A stretch of 64,000 bases of DNA, taken from contig OY730173.1 of NCBI GenBank assembly GCA_963422465.1, forward strand, positions 1,488,001-1,552,000, read 5' to 3'. The stretch comes from Lichina pygmaea. Lineage: Eukaryota > Ascomycota > Lichinomycetes > Lichinales > Lichinaceae. Below, one piece after another: positions 35,353 to 46,174 of this stretch; within the stretch, counting starts at the first letter, position 1, and every line of letters begins with the position of its first letter. The notes below the pieces were generated by a model that was not told the origin of the DNA, made no database searches, and was given only the letters and a program-made list of their open reading frames with translations. Position numbers and translations under genes: made by a program.

Positions 35353-38300
35353 TCATGGGCCCGGGGTGACGTCCATGGCCTCGGGCTCGAGAGGCTCGTC
35401 GACGATACCAAGGACTCGGGCACAAGGTAGTGTTAGACGCTGCAGCTCACGATACTTCCCTACACGCCTCGTCAGCGCCACGTTCGACTGGGACGAACGT
35501 ATAGGAGCTGGTACATACCTAGTATGAGGACCACTCCTTTGAGCAGCTCACGACGGTCCCAGCCGCACAGACGTGCGGGATCGCCGTTCCAGCTTTGGCC
35601 ATCCTTGGCGGAGGTGCCTGTGGGGTTTGCGTCCTTGCGGTCGTTGACGTCGGTGAAAACATCTCCCACAAGGGCCTTCAGTAGCTCTTCGACCTTGGCC
35701 TGCAGGCCCTCGGCCCCGATCCGTTTGGCGTACATGAAGAGGTTGATGCGGAAGTCGTGACTCGAGCCTAGTTGAAGTGCGGCCGCGATTCGATCTTCGA
35801 GGTGCGCGATGGAAACGCTGGTCTCGAGGCCGGAGTAGCCTTCGCGCGAGAAGAGAGCGCGGACAACCTTCTGCAGCTGGAGGCCTCGCTGCCGCACCAG
35901 CATCTCCTTGTTGGTTCGTCGCTCGAGTTCGGGAATGATGCCGGCCGAGACGTCGACGGATCCATCCTCGGCCAGGGCCCCAGGCTCGGTCGGCCGTACC
36001 CCGGCAGATGAGATGTTGCCGACGTACGTGTCGGTGCTGTTCCAGTACTGGCTGCCGACGGCCCACCAGGCCTCGGACAAGCGTTGCCAGGCCATGAGGG
36101 AGGGACTGTAGGCGTAGCCATCCCCGTTCGTCAGAGTCACGACAACTCGGCCTTGAGAGTTGATCCGAGCCGACGTGAGCGCCGGTCCCTGCTGGAGGTG
36201 TGGTGGGGAGCTCTTGAAGACCGTCGTCGCGATGTTGAGGACGGGTGCGAGCGACACCGGTGCGTGCGGGCAGGAAACCGACTTCAGGTCCCAGACGTGG
36301 CACATGCCCACCGCCGTCACGCAGAGCAACCACCAGCCAAGGCATTCGAAGACGACCGGCTGCGACTCGACGACGATGGCGTTCAGCAAGCGTCGCCCCG
36401 CCGGCGTCCACACGTAGATGCTCCCCTCCTCGCAAGCGGCGGCCCAGAAGTTTGGGTTGCCGGCGACCAACAGGACGCTCTTCAGCAGAAAATCCTGCCA
36501 CAGCATCTGACCGGCCTTGGTCACCGTGATGCGTGCCGGGGTCCTGTCCAGGATCCTTCCGGGCACCTGGACGCCCGGGTTACGTACTTCGAGGACCGCT
36601 CTGGCCTTTGCGTTGGAGACGCCGATCTGACGTTGGGATAGCGGGTCGGGGCCGCGGCCGGGCCTCGCGATGCCATTGTTGTCGTTGTCGTCATCGTCGT
36701 CACGGCCGGACTCGAGCATGCACGATATCTGCGGCCGGATCTTGGGTACGGCCAGCCGGAGTTGGCTCGTGGTGAGACTGGGATCGACGACGGCGGGTTG
36801 GAGGAAGTTCGGCGTCTGGTCGGGCCGCGCGTCGCTCGGCGGACCTGGCGGGCCTGGAGGCGGGGCTAGCCCGTCGACGCCGTTGATCAGGATCGGAACA
36901 GCACCATCGGCGCCTGCTAGCCTGATGCGTTTCTCGGTGTGGCCTTCATCGCGTCCTTCGGGCACCGCCAACCTGCGCTTGTTTCCGATCAACAGCGCCG
37001 CTATGCCTCCCTCCGGTAGTCTGTTGCAGGGGTCTGAGAGGTCGAGCAGCGGCTTGGACGCCTCTTGAGCTGCTCTGCCGGACGCTGCCGCTGCCGCTGC
37101 CGCTGCCACCGGCTGCGGCTTCGGCATCGAGACCGGTGTCGTGCCGGCCGCTCCAGAAACCAGCATCGGCGCGATGCGCTTCTTTCCGTCCTTGGTGATT
37201 GTCACCCGTTGCTTGAGCTTCTCGACCTTGGCGGCGGTATCGTCCGCTTTGGAAGGCTTCTCGGGTTCGGCCCTGCGATCGCCGGAGGCGCTCTCGTTGA
37301 TCCGGGTCTGGGGGTCTGGAGCACCGCTCGCCACGTCCGATCTTCCGTTGCTCGACCCGTCAGGGCCGTTCGTCCCGCCATTGGCCGTGGCTGGCGTTCC
37401 GTGTTGCCGATCACCGCCGGCGGTGTCCCCTCCCATGAGCGCGCCCATTCGTCCCTTGACCTCGTTCCGTTCTGCAGCCTTGCTCCGGTCCTCGAGGACC
37501 AGACCAGCGGCTCCCTCCACCAAGGCCGCGCCTCGCCGACCGGCGCCAAACTTTGAGATGGCCAACTCGTTCTCCTCCGGGCCGGCCGGTTCGCCAATCT
37601 CGCCGGTCAGGAAGGACATGGCCATGATGCTGCCGTCGCGAGCGGTGAGGAAGAGACTCTCGCCGTTCGGGTGCCACGCCAGATCCGAAATCGCTTTGAG
37701 CGTCAGATCGAAGGCGACGAGCAAAGGCCGGGGGTTGCCGGTGGCCCAGACGCTCAGAGATCGGTCTTGGCCTGCGCAGGCGCACACCGTCATGAGAGGA
37801 GGTTTTGCCGGATCGTCGGCGTCCATGTCCTTGTCCATATCATGAAGCCTCGGCGAGAAAGCGCATACCTCGACCGGGCCTTCATGACCGATGAGGTTGA
37901 TGTCCGACTGCCAGCTCCCGCGGAAGACGATCGCGGCCGAGCTGAGGGGGCCGTTTACAGCATTCGCAGCCGCGATGAATCCAGCGTCGGGCGACCAGGA
38001 ACACCGGCGGAAGTACGTCGTCAACGGAGACGAATGAAAAGGCACGGAGACGGTCGTCTCGACGACAAAGTTGCTCGCCTGATCGTGGGCGGAAGAGGTA
38101 GGGTTTGGTGGAGTGTAGCGAACAATCTTCATCGTACGATCGTCGCTAGCCGTCGCAAAGTATTTGTTCGCCGGATCGAACGTGACGCCTTTGACATGGC
38201 TGTGGTGACATGCGAGCGTCTTCAACTTCTCGAAGGTATAGCCAGACCAGACGACGACCTTGGAGTCGAGGCCAACGGACACGAGAAGTGACGAGTCGGG

Positions 38301-38958
38301 CGACCATGCCAGGTCCTGCACGTCGTTCTCGTGGCCGATCAAGCGCCGGTAGACCCGCCAATACTCGGTCGGCGCGGATTCGTTCGATCCTGCGAGAGAA
38401 AGTCTCAGCCGCCACTGCGCGGATATATCAGGAGCGTCGGCGCCACACGAACCAAATGCAGTCGCAGGAGGAGGCGAAGGCTCGAGAGCGTAAACGCAAA
38501 CGATCTTATCGTCCGCGCCCGAGGCCAGATACCGGTTGTTCGGGGCGAACCTGACCGTATGAATGGTGCCGGAATGGTGACTCAGGGAGGCAAGCTGTCG
38601 GGGTTGATGATGATTCGGGTCATCGGCGCGTAGGATCGCGTCCACGGACCATATCCGTACATGGCCATCTGCCGTAGAGGATCAGGTTAGCTCTAGGGTC
38701 GATTCGGCGAGACGAGACCACACCGAAGCGTACCTCCGGCCGCGGTCGCCAGGCGCACTCCGTCTGGAGAGACATGGCAGCTGTAGACCTCGAAGTCCTT
38801 CCTTTCTCCTGGAACAGCACCTGATGTTCAGCATAGATCGACAGAACGGACAGCAACAATGTCCCGAAGGGGGGTGGCTGCTCTAGAGGCTCTAGAGGCA
38901 CTGCGAAGGATGTCGACTTACCACCGTGCGCAAGCCACGACGGCTTGATTATACGCAT
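35353..38958 (-). CDS. hir1: HIRA/Hir1 histone H3-H4 chaperone subunit
   Basis: Exons 38958-38922, 38808-38734, 38668-35519 and 35459-35353 encode 1122 residues. Introns are 113, 65 and 59 nt. The start gives MRIIKPSWLAHGG, and splicing restores ERKDFEVYSCHVSPDGVRLA and DGHVRIWSVDAILR. Seven WD40 repeats occupy about residues 1-370, with LGHENDVQDLAWS-like and NLIGHEGPVEVCAFSPR segments. Near residue 520-535 RVTITKDGKKRIAP is the HIRA B motif that binds Asf1. The C-terminal Hira domain contains CEEGSIYVWTPAGRRLL and AHLEDRIAAALQLGSSHDFR, and the final exon adds YRELQRLTLPCARVLGI. By family knowledge it deposits H3-H4 independently of replication in the nucleus. A 30-residue segment near residue 80-105 looks less conserved, but removing it as an intron creates a stop, so I keep it. 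Confidence 0.96.
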
Positions 38959-39518
38959 AGTGTTTACCGACGGTGACGCTGTTGACGTGTCATTGTGCGT
39001 CGAATGAATAGCGGTGAGGAAGACAATAGCTTATTGCGGTCTCAATCGCAGAGCGACGCGTTTCTTCAATGACATACCAGGACATGTACTGTATGTCCGA
39101 GTATAACATACCGTAGTGTACACTTCCCTTGGGCCGGGCTTAGTTTAATCCGCTCCGAGTCTGCTTAGTCACAGCTGCGGAGTGTGCCGATCGTTCACCT
39201 CAGCGCTGATTTGATAAGATTCGAATCGGTGGTGGACTCGACAACGCAAGGAGAGTGAATCCTCAGCAACTGATATTTGTCTTCGCGTGTCTGAGTGGCA
39301 GTAACCAATCGCGGCGAGCGATTAGCAGGAGACTGTGCCATCGTGATGATAGCGAGCCCTTACAGCGCTGCTGATGGCCCTTCACCCTGCGGTGATCATC
39401 TTGGATACTCTGAGAGTGGTGGTCATGCTATGTGTACTCGTACGTACGAGTAGAGAAGACGAAGACAGGCGTTGAAACGTTGATAGTGTGATGCGCTCTA
39501 AACTAAAGCCGGCAGAAA
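38959..39518. other. Intergenic: HIRA promoter and 3' flank of the zinc-finger gene
   Basis: No gene seen. GTAC palindromes occur near 39085-39095 and 39430-39450. Confidence 0.5.
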
Positions 39519-40504
39519 TCACTTCTGCCGTATCTGAGGTTTGGCTTTCTGCTTCTTGAACAAGACTCCCCCTTGCGCCTGGGCATCATCACCGGCTCTG
39601 GTCTCCGGCGGTTTATCTGCAGCAGAAACGGGTGGTACACAGAGCCGTTGCTCGCCAGGAGCCTCCAGGTTGATAGCGGGTTCGTTGTCGTTGATATGGT
39701 GTCGCCGGTCACTCGGACGAACCTCCCTGCTTTCTGCGATGAACTTTGTTTCATTGTCCGCGGCCTGTTGTGTGGCTCTCAGACCCGACGTGTCCTGAGG
39801 TCTGCTCGCAAGCAATGCCTCCAAGTCCTGACCACCGGTATCAACGCCCGGATAGGTCTTGATGGAGGAGCCCCAGCCTTTCCGTCTCTTGGGCCCATCT
39901 TCACCATCCTCATCGTCTTCAACATCGCGGCCTTTCCGTTTCGAGGCGAGGTTGGTTTCTCCATCGACCTTATGCTCGTGCCCATCCTCACCTAGGGACC
40001 CAGAAGGCTTGAGGGACTGTGGAATGATTTCCCAGTCACCCGCCAATGCCATCTGGCCTCTGAACTCCTGAGGTATCGCTACACCCAGTTCCACCAGCTG
40101 GGCTAGTTGCTTCTTTTGCTCCTCGGCCGAGACTTGCGTCCTGCCAGTCTGGACGGGCAAGTTCATAGATTTTTGTCTTGGATGCCCGCCGAGTCCACTC
40201 TGATCCGAGGTTGCAGGTAGTTGGCCTGATACCACTCCATTGAGGCGCTCAACCTCTGCCTTGGCCCGGTCTTTCTCCCGCTGTTCACGTTCCTGGTCGC
40301 GATGTAGATCGCGGAGAAATCGTTTGAGACTCCCCTGGTGCCTGCCTGTTGCCTCATGCTGAGTTCTTTCAAACTTCGTGTCGCGGACGTAGACTTTGCA
40401 GTGTTTGCACCAGTATTTTGGCTGCCAGCAGGTGTCAGACGGACTTCCTTGGGATTGATTTTTGATTGGGTGGCACTTACTGTAGATTTCCAATACTCGG
40501 ACAT
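39519..40504 (-). CDS. U1-type zinc-finger protein, WBP4-like spliceosomal factor
   Basis: A 24-nt first exon (40504-40481, MSEYWKST), a 59-nt intron (GTAAGT to TGGCAG) and exon 40421-39519 encode 308 residues. Residues 9-45 read PKYWCKHCKVYVRDTKFERT followed by HEATGRHQGSLKRFL, a matrin/U1-C2H2 finger (C-x2-C ... H-x5-H). It is followed by a charged helix (DLHRDQEREQREKDR). The rest is low-complexity with a basic patch (SKRKGRDVEDDEDGEDGPKR) and a Lys-rich end. This N-terminal layout is that of WBP4/FBP21-type proteins of the pre-catalytic spliceosome. No WW domain is visible, so a role in pre-mRNA splicing is inferred from the finger alone. The tiny first exon is secure because it restores the conserved MSEYWKS start. 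Confidence 0.9.
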
Positions 40505-41010
40505 AGCTGGAGACTTGCTCAACTGATGGTGACCTGAGATGGCTACGTCAAGACACGAGTGGACTAAAGGCACTCTGGGGTGGGAGCAACGCGTTCGTTC
40601 AGGTTAGGCCTAGCGGCTTGATATTGATGTGTGCCCTCGTTCCGGCGGGTTCCTGCTGGGCCGGACTCAGCCCTATCGGCAGCAGCCTGGGGTGCCAGGT
40701 ACGTACCCATACGTACTGTACAGTACGTACGGAGCTACAGCTGACTAACTTCGTTTGTGCTGCCAAGCACTATACTCGTACGATACGTACGAGGTACGAA
40801 GCCTGCATCGACCTTTGGTAGATGCATTGATGTACAAGTACGGAAGTACGACGCGTACGTACCTACTGTACGTATCGTCGTATCAGTATCTGTGTACAGG
40901 AATTTCTTAGTCATCTATAGATACGTACTTCTCTTAGTCATCCAGACTTTGCGTGTGCGTACAGCGGTACCGTAAGAAGTCGCCGAAGCCTCTAATCCTC
41001 CGCGGATGCC
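40505..41010. other. Divergent promoter region with dense GTAC palindromes
   Basis: The shared upstream region of the divergent zinc-finger and stomatin-like genes. GTAC/TACGTA palindromes crowd 40699-40735, 40775-40800 and 40830-40880, including one GTACGGAAGTAC site at 40838-40849. No gene seen. Confidence 0.6.
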
Positions 41011-42544
41011 ATGGCAGCCATGTCCAAACTGTGTGAAGCTTCCTCGAGGAGGATGATGATCTCTCTTCTCCGAACACCTTCACCTACGACCAACGATCTA
41101 GCATCAACTTGCTCAAGACGACTAATCAACCCCCGAAACGGACCCTTCTTGAGCTCGAGATTACCAAGCCGTAGACTCTTCTCAACCAGCCATGCGAGGT
41201 TTGCGCCTCTTACGGGTGCGCTGGGAATGGGGCCTAGTGCTTCAATCCCGTCGACCTACTTTCAAAAACCGTCTCTGCCCGCCAACACCGTGATCCGCTT
41301 CGTGCCGCAACAGACAGCATGGGTGGTGGAACGGATGGGCAAGTTCAGCCGGATCCTAGAGCCCGGGGTGACCTTGTTGATTCCCTTCCTCGACCGAATT
41401 GCGTACGTGAAGAGCCTCAAGGAGTCGGCGATCGAGATACCTAGCCAGAGCGCCATCACGGCCGACAACGTGACGCTGGAGTTGGATGGCATCCTCTACA
41501 CACGAGTGTTTGACGCGTACAAGGCCAGGTACGAAACAATCTCGTAACCCCCCCCGGGGAGATAAGATATGGGCTCGTTGTTCTGATGCTATGCCTTGCA
41601 GCTATGGCGTCGAAGACGCCGAATACGCCATTTCGCAGCTCGCCCAAACCACCATGCGATCTGAGATTGGGCAGCTCACGCTGGACCACGTGCTGAAAGA
41701 ACGAGCGGCGCTCAACACCAACATCACCCAGGCTATCAATGAAGCGTCTCAGGCGTGGGGCGTCGTGTGCCTTCGGTATGAGATCCGGGATATCCATGCG
41801 CCCGAAGGCGTGGTGGCGGCGATGCATCGTCAAGTGACCGCGGAACGGAGCAAGCGAGCCGAGATCCTCGAATCCGAGGGCCAGCGCCAAAGTGCCATCA
41901 ACATCGCCGAGGGCCGCAAGCAGAGCGTCATCCTTGCCTCGGAAGCGCTCAAGGCCGAGCAGATCAACATGGCGGACGGCGAGGCCGAAGCGATCCTCCT
42001 CAAGGCCGGAGCAACGGGGCGCGGCATCGACGCCGTGGCCCAGAGCATCGCGCGCGGCCAGCAGAGCGCACAGAGCGCCGTCAGTCTCAGCGTGGCGGAG
42101 AAGTACGTCGACGCCTTTGGCAAGCTGGCCAAGGAAGGTACGGCCGTGGTGGTGCCCGGGAACGTCGGGGACATGGCCAGCATGATCGCCAACGCCATGG
42201 CCGTGTACGGCAAAGTCAGACAAGGGCCACAGCTGCGATCGACAGCGCCTGAAACTAGCGACTCCAGGACGATGGCCCAGAGTGACTCGGCCACGGCGCC
42301 CTCTGTCTCGTCGTCACCCAACGAGAAACAACTCCCGGTCCACGATCAGAGCGGCGGCAACAACAGCGACAATACCAGCAACGACAGCAACACACCTCGT
42401 CACTCTTCGTCCCCGTCGACGAACCATTCCGGCGCGTCTGCCCAGCGAGGAAACACCGCCGAGGACGCAGCGCGCCACCGACTGAACGATGAAGTCGCCA
42501 AGAGCGTTCTCGAGGGCTTTGAGCAGACGAGGCGGAAGAGATGA
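41011..42544 (+). CDS. Mitochondrial stomatin-like protein 2 (band 7/prohibitin superfamily)
   Basis: Exons 41011-41528 and 41602-42544 around a 73-nt intron encode 486 residues. The N-terminal 65 residues are rich in Arg, Ser and Leu with no acidic cluster (RRLFSTSHARF), fitting a mitochondrial presequence. The band 7 domain starts at NTVIRFVPQQTAWVVERMGK and includes RILEPGVTLLIPFLDR, then YGVEDAEYAISQLAQTTMRS, LDHVLKERAALN and GVVCLRYEIRDI. A long Ala/Glu-rich coiled coil follows (AERSKRAEILESEGQRQ onward), then the SLP2-type segment VAEKYVDAFGKLAKE. The last 100 residues are Ser/Thr/Asn-rich. By family knowledge SLP2 scaffolds cardiolipin-rich inner-membrane domains and proteases. The intron splits codon AG|C (YKA-S-YGVED). 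Confidence 0.95.
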
Positions 42545-43088
42545 GCATTTCGTCCACCGAGGGGATTTTCCCGCTCCTGTTGCCGTGTCACCGAGAAGGC
42601 CGCCAAAGCCACTCTCCTCTCCGCTGTAAAAGTTTCTTCGTCTTGCTCCTCCATAAACATATCCTTGTCGTCTTCGTCCGTCTCTGTCGTGTCCATTCGT
42701 TCAAGCACCTCTACATCTTCGTCTCGGCCGGTGTACTGGTACTCTTCTCGGTCCTCGAGCAATATATTCCCCCTATTCTAGTTCGGCCGCGAGGCAAACC
42801 ACTGCAAGAAGATGAGAAACACGGCTGGAAGATACGCATGACAGCCGTCTTCGTGGTATCATCAGTGTGAGATGCAAAAAACTCGACAGACGGTACCCAC
42901 TTTGTACCACGCGATCACCACGGAGTGATCGCTCAAGGGGTTGCTTGACGGAGAACCCTGGCCCAAGGTCGAGGTCTACGACCCCCTACTTCGTCCTCCG
43001 AGGAGCGCGGAACGGAGTTGAACACTTCTTGGGCAAGCGTCGTCTCTCGTCGACGAGGATAGAGTCGATGGAGCGAAGAAGTGGTAAG
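42545..43088. other. 3' flank of the stomatin-like gene up to the Pogo element
   Basis: Pyrimidine-rich sequence and a short inverted segment near 42917-42935 (GCGATCACC against GGAGTGATCGC). No gene seen. Confidence 0.45.
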
Positions 43089-44934
43089 GTCGTACCCCCC
43101 TTCGCGGCCCACCCCCCTTCACGGCCCACCTCCTAAGCGATAAATCTGCACGACTCTTGCATCAACAACGCGTCGCAGCACCTCCCACGATCAAGTATCC
43201 AGACTTCTAAGTGGCTTAATTGATTCATCATGCCTTCGTACACGACCGAGGACCTCCAGAACGCGCTGGAAGCTATCTCCGATGGAATGCCAATCCGTAC
43301 CGCTGCAAAAACCTGGGTTATCCCCCCTACCACCCTCCGTGCCCGATCACATGGGCGAAACGTACGACCAGTCTTCAACCAGAGTCGCCAAAGACTCTCC
43401 CCAGACCAGGAATCCAGTCTGCGAGACTGGGTCCTCCTCCGAGCCTCGCTAGGCTTTGCACCTCGGCATCAACAGCTTGCTCATTTCGCCGAGAAACTGC
43501 TTAAAGCTGGAGGGGATGATAAACCTCTGGGGAAGCATTGGATTGAGAACTTTTTGCGACGGAACCCAGAGGATAAGTCCCTGAAAGCAGTTCCACTTGA
43601 TCAGATTAGAAAGAATGGTGCCTCAGAGGCTAATATAAAGCTATTCTTTGATATGATGGCACATCCAAAGATCTTGAGTATTGCACCACAATTCCGGTAC
43701 AATATGGATGAGACAGGCCTTATGGAAGGCACGTCCTACTCTAGGAAGGTCTTGACAGGGCGGGAGAAGAAGACTGAGTGTCTGAGTACTCCTGCGTGTC
43801 GTACATGGACTACAATTGTCGAGTGCATCAATGCCACCGGGCAGTGCATTGATCCCCTTGTTATTTTCAAGGGGAAATCTGTACAGAAGCAATGGTTTCC
43901 GGATGATCGGTCAGGGATGCTGGGGTGGCACTTCGAGGCACAGGATAACGGCTTCATTGACTGCAGTATTGCTCAGGGGTGGCTGGAAAACTGCTTCATC
44001 CCCCAATCTGGGGCAGGTCCTGGCAAAGAAACACGACTGCTTGTTCTAGATGGACATATTAGCCATGAGACCGATGAATTCCAGTACACCTGCTACTACA
44101 ACAACATCCACCTGCTGTACCTGCCAGCCCACGCCTCCCACGTCCTCCAGCCTCTTGATGTTGGTGTGTTTTCAAGTCTGAAGCAGGCGTACCGGATGTT
44201 CCTTGACGATTTCATTAAAAGATCAGCCGCCAGAGCTAATGGGAAGCCCATGTTCCTAATTCTGTACCAGAAGGCACGGAAGAAGGCTTTCAGCAGCTCA
44301 AATATTGTTGCTGGGTGGCGACATACCGGGTTATGGCCACAAAGCTGTCGGAAGGCATTGCAGAACAGATTTGTTGTTGCGGAGGATCCACCACAGCCAG
44401 CAGAAGCCCAGGCACGTCCTAGGACCCCGCAAATAGAACCCGAGCATCCTGAGAACACATCCCAAGCATCACAGCCAGTGTTCCTAACTCCAAAAGGGCA
44501 TCGTCAACTCCGAGAGTCCATGGAGAAAATTGGCACAAGAGACCCCTCAACCAGAGCTCTCTTTCGGTCGGTTGGGAAGCGCCTGGACCACCAAAACCAC
44601 AAGATTGAGCTGCAGCAACGTCAGATTGACTATCTGGAACTTGAGATCGAAACATTACACCCACCGAAGCGCCAGAAAATCCACCCCAACCCGAACGATC
44701 GCTTTGTCAAGATTCCGGCACTCGAGGCCACCAGGGAGCGGTATCAGGCTGTAAATCCGGTCGACTCGGTAGCCAGGCAGAATCAGGAGGTTGAGTTTGA
44801 TCATATGTGCTCGCAGTATCTGCTCTAGACAATTAAGGACTGTGTCAGCCCAAAATCCGTACAAAAGTTGATGTCGTAAAAATTGTCGCTAAGGGGGTCC
44901 GTGAAGGGGGGTGGACCGTGAAGGGGGGTCAGAC
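43089..44934 (+). mobile_element. Complete Pogo/Fot1-type DNA transposon, about 1.85 kb
   Basis: Inverted ends lie at 43089-43154 and 44873-44934. The left starts GTCGTACCCCCCTTCGCGG and the right end reads GTCTGACCCCCCTTCACGG on its reverse strand. Each end holds two tandem copies of a CACCCCCCTTCACGG-type box. The arms differ at several positions although the transposase frame is intact. A TA duplication flush with the ends is not obvious, so the outermost base of each end is uncertain. The size and gene content fit Fot1/Pogo elements. Confidence 0.88.
43230..44828 (+). CDS. Pogo/Fot1 transposase (DDE_1 superfamily), intact
   Basis: A single uninterrupted 532-residue frame from ATG at 43230. 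An N-terminal psq-type helix-turn-helix (LQNALEAISDGMPIRTAAKT) is followed by a CENP-B-type HTH (GLRDWVLL-like region to WIENFLRRNPE). The DDE_1 core has first Asp in FRYNMDETGLMEG, second Asp in LLVLDGHISHE and third Asp in SHVLQPLDVGVFSSLK, the DDD triad of Pogo elements. A leucine/glutamine-rich coiled segment (KIELQQRQIDYLELEIE) follows near residues 450-470. By family knowledge it cuts and pastes at TA. No stop or frameshift is seen, so it may be functional, and it could mobilise short elements with compatible ends. Confidence 0.95.
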   Translation: MPSYTTEDLQNALEAISDGMPIRTAAKTWVIPPTTLRARSHGRNVRPVFNQSRQRLSPDQESSLRDWVLLRASLGFAPRHQQLAHFAEKLLKAGGDDKPLGKHWIENFLRRNPEDKSLKAVPLDQIRKNGASEANIKLFFDMMAHPKILSIAPQFRYNMDETGLMEGTSYSRKVLTGREKKTECLSTPACRTWTTIVECINATGQCIDPLVIFKGKSVQKQWFPDDRSGMLGWHFEAQDNGFIDCSIAQGWLENCFIPQSGAGPGKETRLLVLDGHISHETDEFQYTCYYNNIHLLYLPAHASHVLQPLDVGVFSSLKQAYRMFLDDFIKRSAARANGKPMFLILYQKARKKAFSSSNIVAGWRHTGLWPQSCRKALQNRFVVAEDPPQPAEAQARPRTPQIEPEHPENTSQASQPVFLTPKGHRQLRESMEKIGTRDPSTRALFRSVGKRLDHQNHKIELQQRQIDYLELEIETLHPPKRQKIHPNPNDRFVKIPALEATRERYQAVNPVDSVARQNQEVEFDHMCSQYLL

Positions 44935-45412
44935 TTTTTAAGTTTTTTTATGTACCGGTACGGCATCTCGTACCGTACCGTGCGTTGGTTCATACGCGTA
45001 TACTACTGTACGTCCACCGACATGATCGTTGCACCTGCTCGGTTCTTCTGCTCTGTTTTTTGTTCCTCTGGGGATATGTGAGGGCGGTGGCATGTGAGGG
45101 GGGGGTGGTGGTGGTGGAGTGAGCTACCGTGGGGGTCGGTTTCTTCATAGACAGAGGTGAGCTATAGCAGGGCCTGGAAAGAGGAGAGAGGGAGAGAGGG
45201 GGAGAGAAAGCAAGAGGGGAAAGAAAGGAAAAAGGAGGGAAGGAAGAGAGGCAGGAAGTGAGAAAGAAGAGTGAAAGCGAGAAGAAAGAAAAACAAGATG
45301 TGAAGGAATGTACTGGTACTGTGTAAATTACTGATCTGATGAGTGAATCTAGCCCACAGACATGTCATACTAGTGTAGACAGAGATTGATCCAACTCTGT
45401 ATTCCCAATTCC
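44935..45412. other. Intergenic with purine-only tract
   Basis: GTAC palindromes lie at 44953-45015 and a nearly pure A/G tract at 45170-45300. No gene seen. Confidence 0.5.
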
Positions 45413-45817
45413 ATTGTATTGTATCGTATTGAGTTCCTACTCTACTCTAAAACTAGCTAGTCTAGATTACGCTGGGACAACTGTAAGACTGGCAAGGAAA
45501 CCTCTGGGCCTGTCAACTGGCCCTAGGGCAACATCCTCCCCGGCAGCCCCTGGTCGGACACCATCCTACCGAGAAGCTGCAAAACTAGAAAGGTGACTGC
45601 AGAGCAGTCAAGCAGGGCGGGAGCTGATGGAAGGCCCAGGAGAACTGGAGGGAGAAGGTCGAGGCAGAGGAACCACATCGCTAAGGCGGCTGCTGCCCGG
45701 GGGTTAGATGTTAGCTGCTGGAAGTCAGTAGTAGACGCTAGCTGTCACAGCGACTGGCACTCGCTAGCGAAGCAAGGGCATTGCAAAGTCACGTGCTTGG
45801 AAGTCTCCCACTGCCAT
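45413..45817 (-). mobile_element. LINE 3' end, copy B, distal part (interrupted by copia element)
   Basis: Sequence collinear with the tail and C-terminal coding end of copy C (62307 onward). It starts at an ATTGT-type tandem tail (45413-45433) and contains the motif GCTAGTCTAGATTACGCTGGG. It stops at the copia insertion point, and the same LINE continues at 49291. The reading frame is degraded. Confidence 0.75.
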
Positions 45818-46009
45818 TGTTGAAGTTGGGCGATCTGCAACGTCATACCACGTGACTTACAGAAGGGCGCTAACCCTAGATTGGGAAGAAGGGTTTTCTC
45901 ATTTTTCATTGTAGACGAATGTCTTAGTACATCCTATTGAATACAAGATCCTATTGTCTTCTAAGTGCCTCGTCATTCTGAAGTGTCACCGACACCGATT
46001 ATCCCAACA
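45818..46009 (+). repeat. Left LTR of copia element
   Basis: 192 bp with TGTTG...CAACA ends, identical by eye to the right LTR. It carries the promoter for the element (inferred). Confidence 0.95.
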
Positions 46010-46021
46010 GGTTATGAGCCC
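46010..46021 (+). promoter_or_regulatory. Primer-binding site complementary to the anticodon arm of initiator tRNA-Met
   Basis: GGTTATGAGCCC directly abuts the left LTR. Its complement GGGCTCATAACC is the anticodon stem-loop (CAU) of eukaryotic initiator tRNA-Met. This is not the tRNA 3' end. Drosophila copia primes from a half-tRNA(iMet) in the same way, so the same mechanism is inferred here. Confidence 0.85.
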
Positions 46022-46174
46022 GGGAATCCCGCTGACGAGGTTGAATCGACTGTGAAGAAGTCGAAGAAGAAGAGGAGAAGAAGAGCCTAGAGGAAAAGGC
46101 TGCAAAGAAGGGCCTAGAGGAAAAGGCCGTAAGGAAGGGCTAGCCACGACGTTAGCAGAAGGCAAGCCAATAGG

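Noticed and set aside
38390-38450. Possible extra intron in HIRA exon 3
   Set aside because: Plausible donors give lengths that break the frame, and the one in-frame option creates a stop at the junction.
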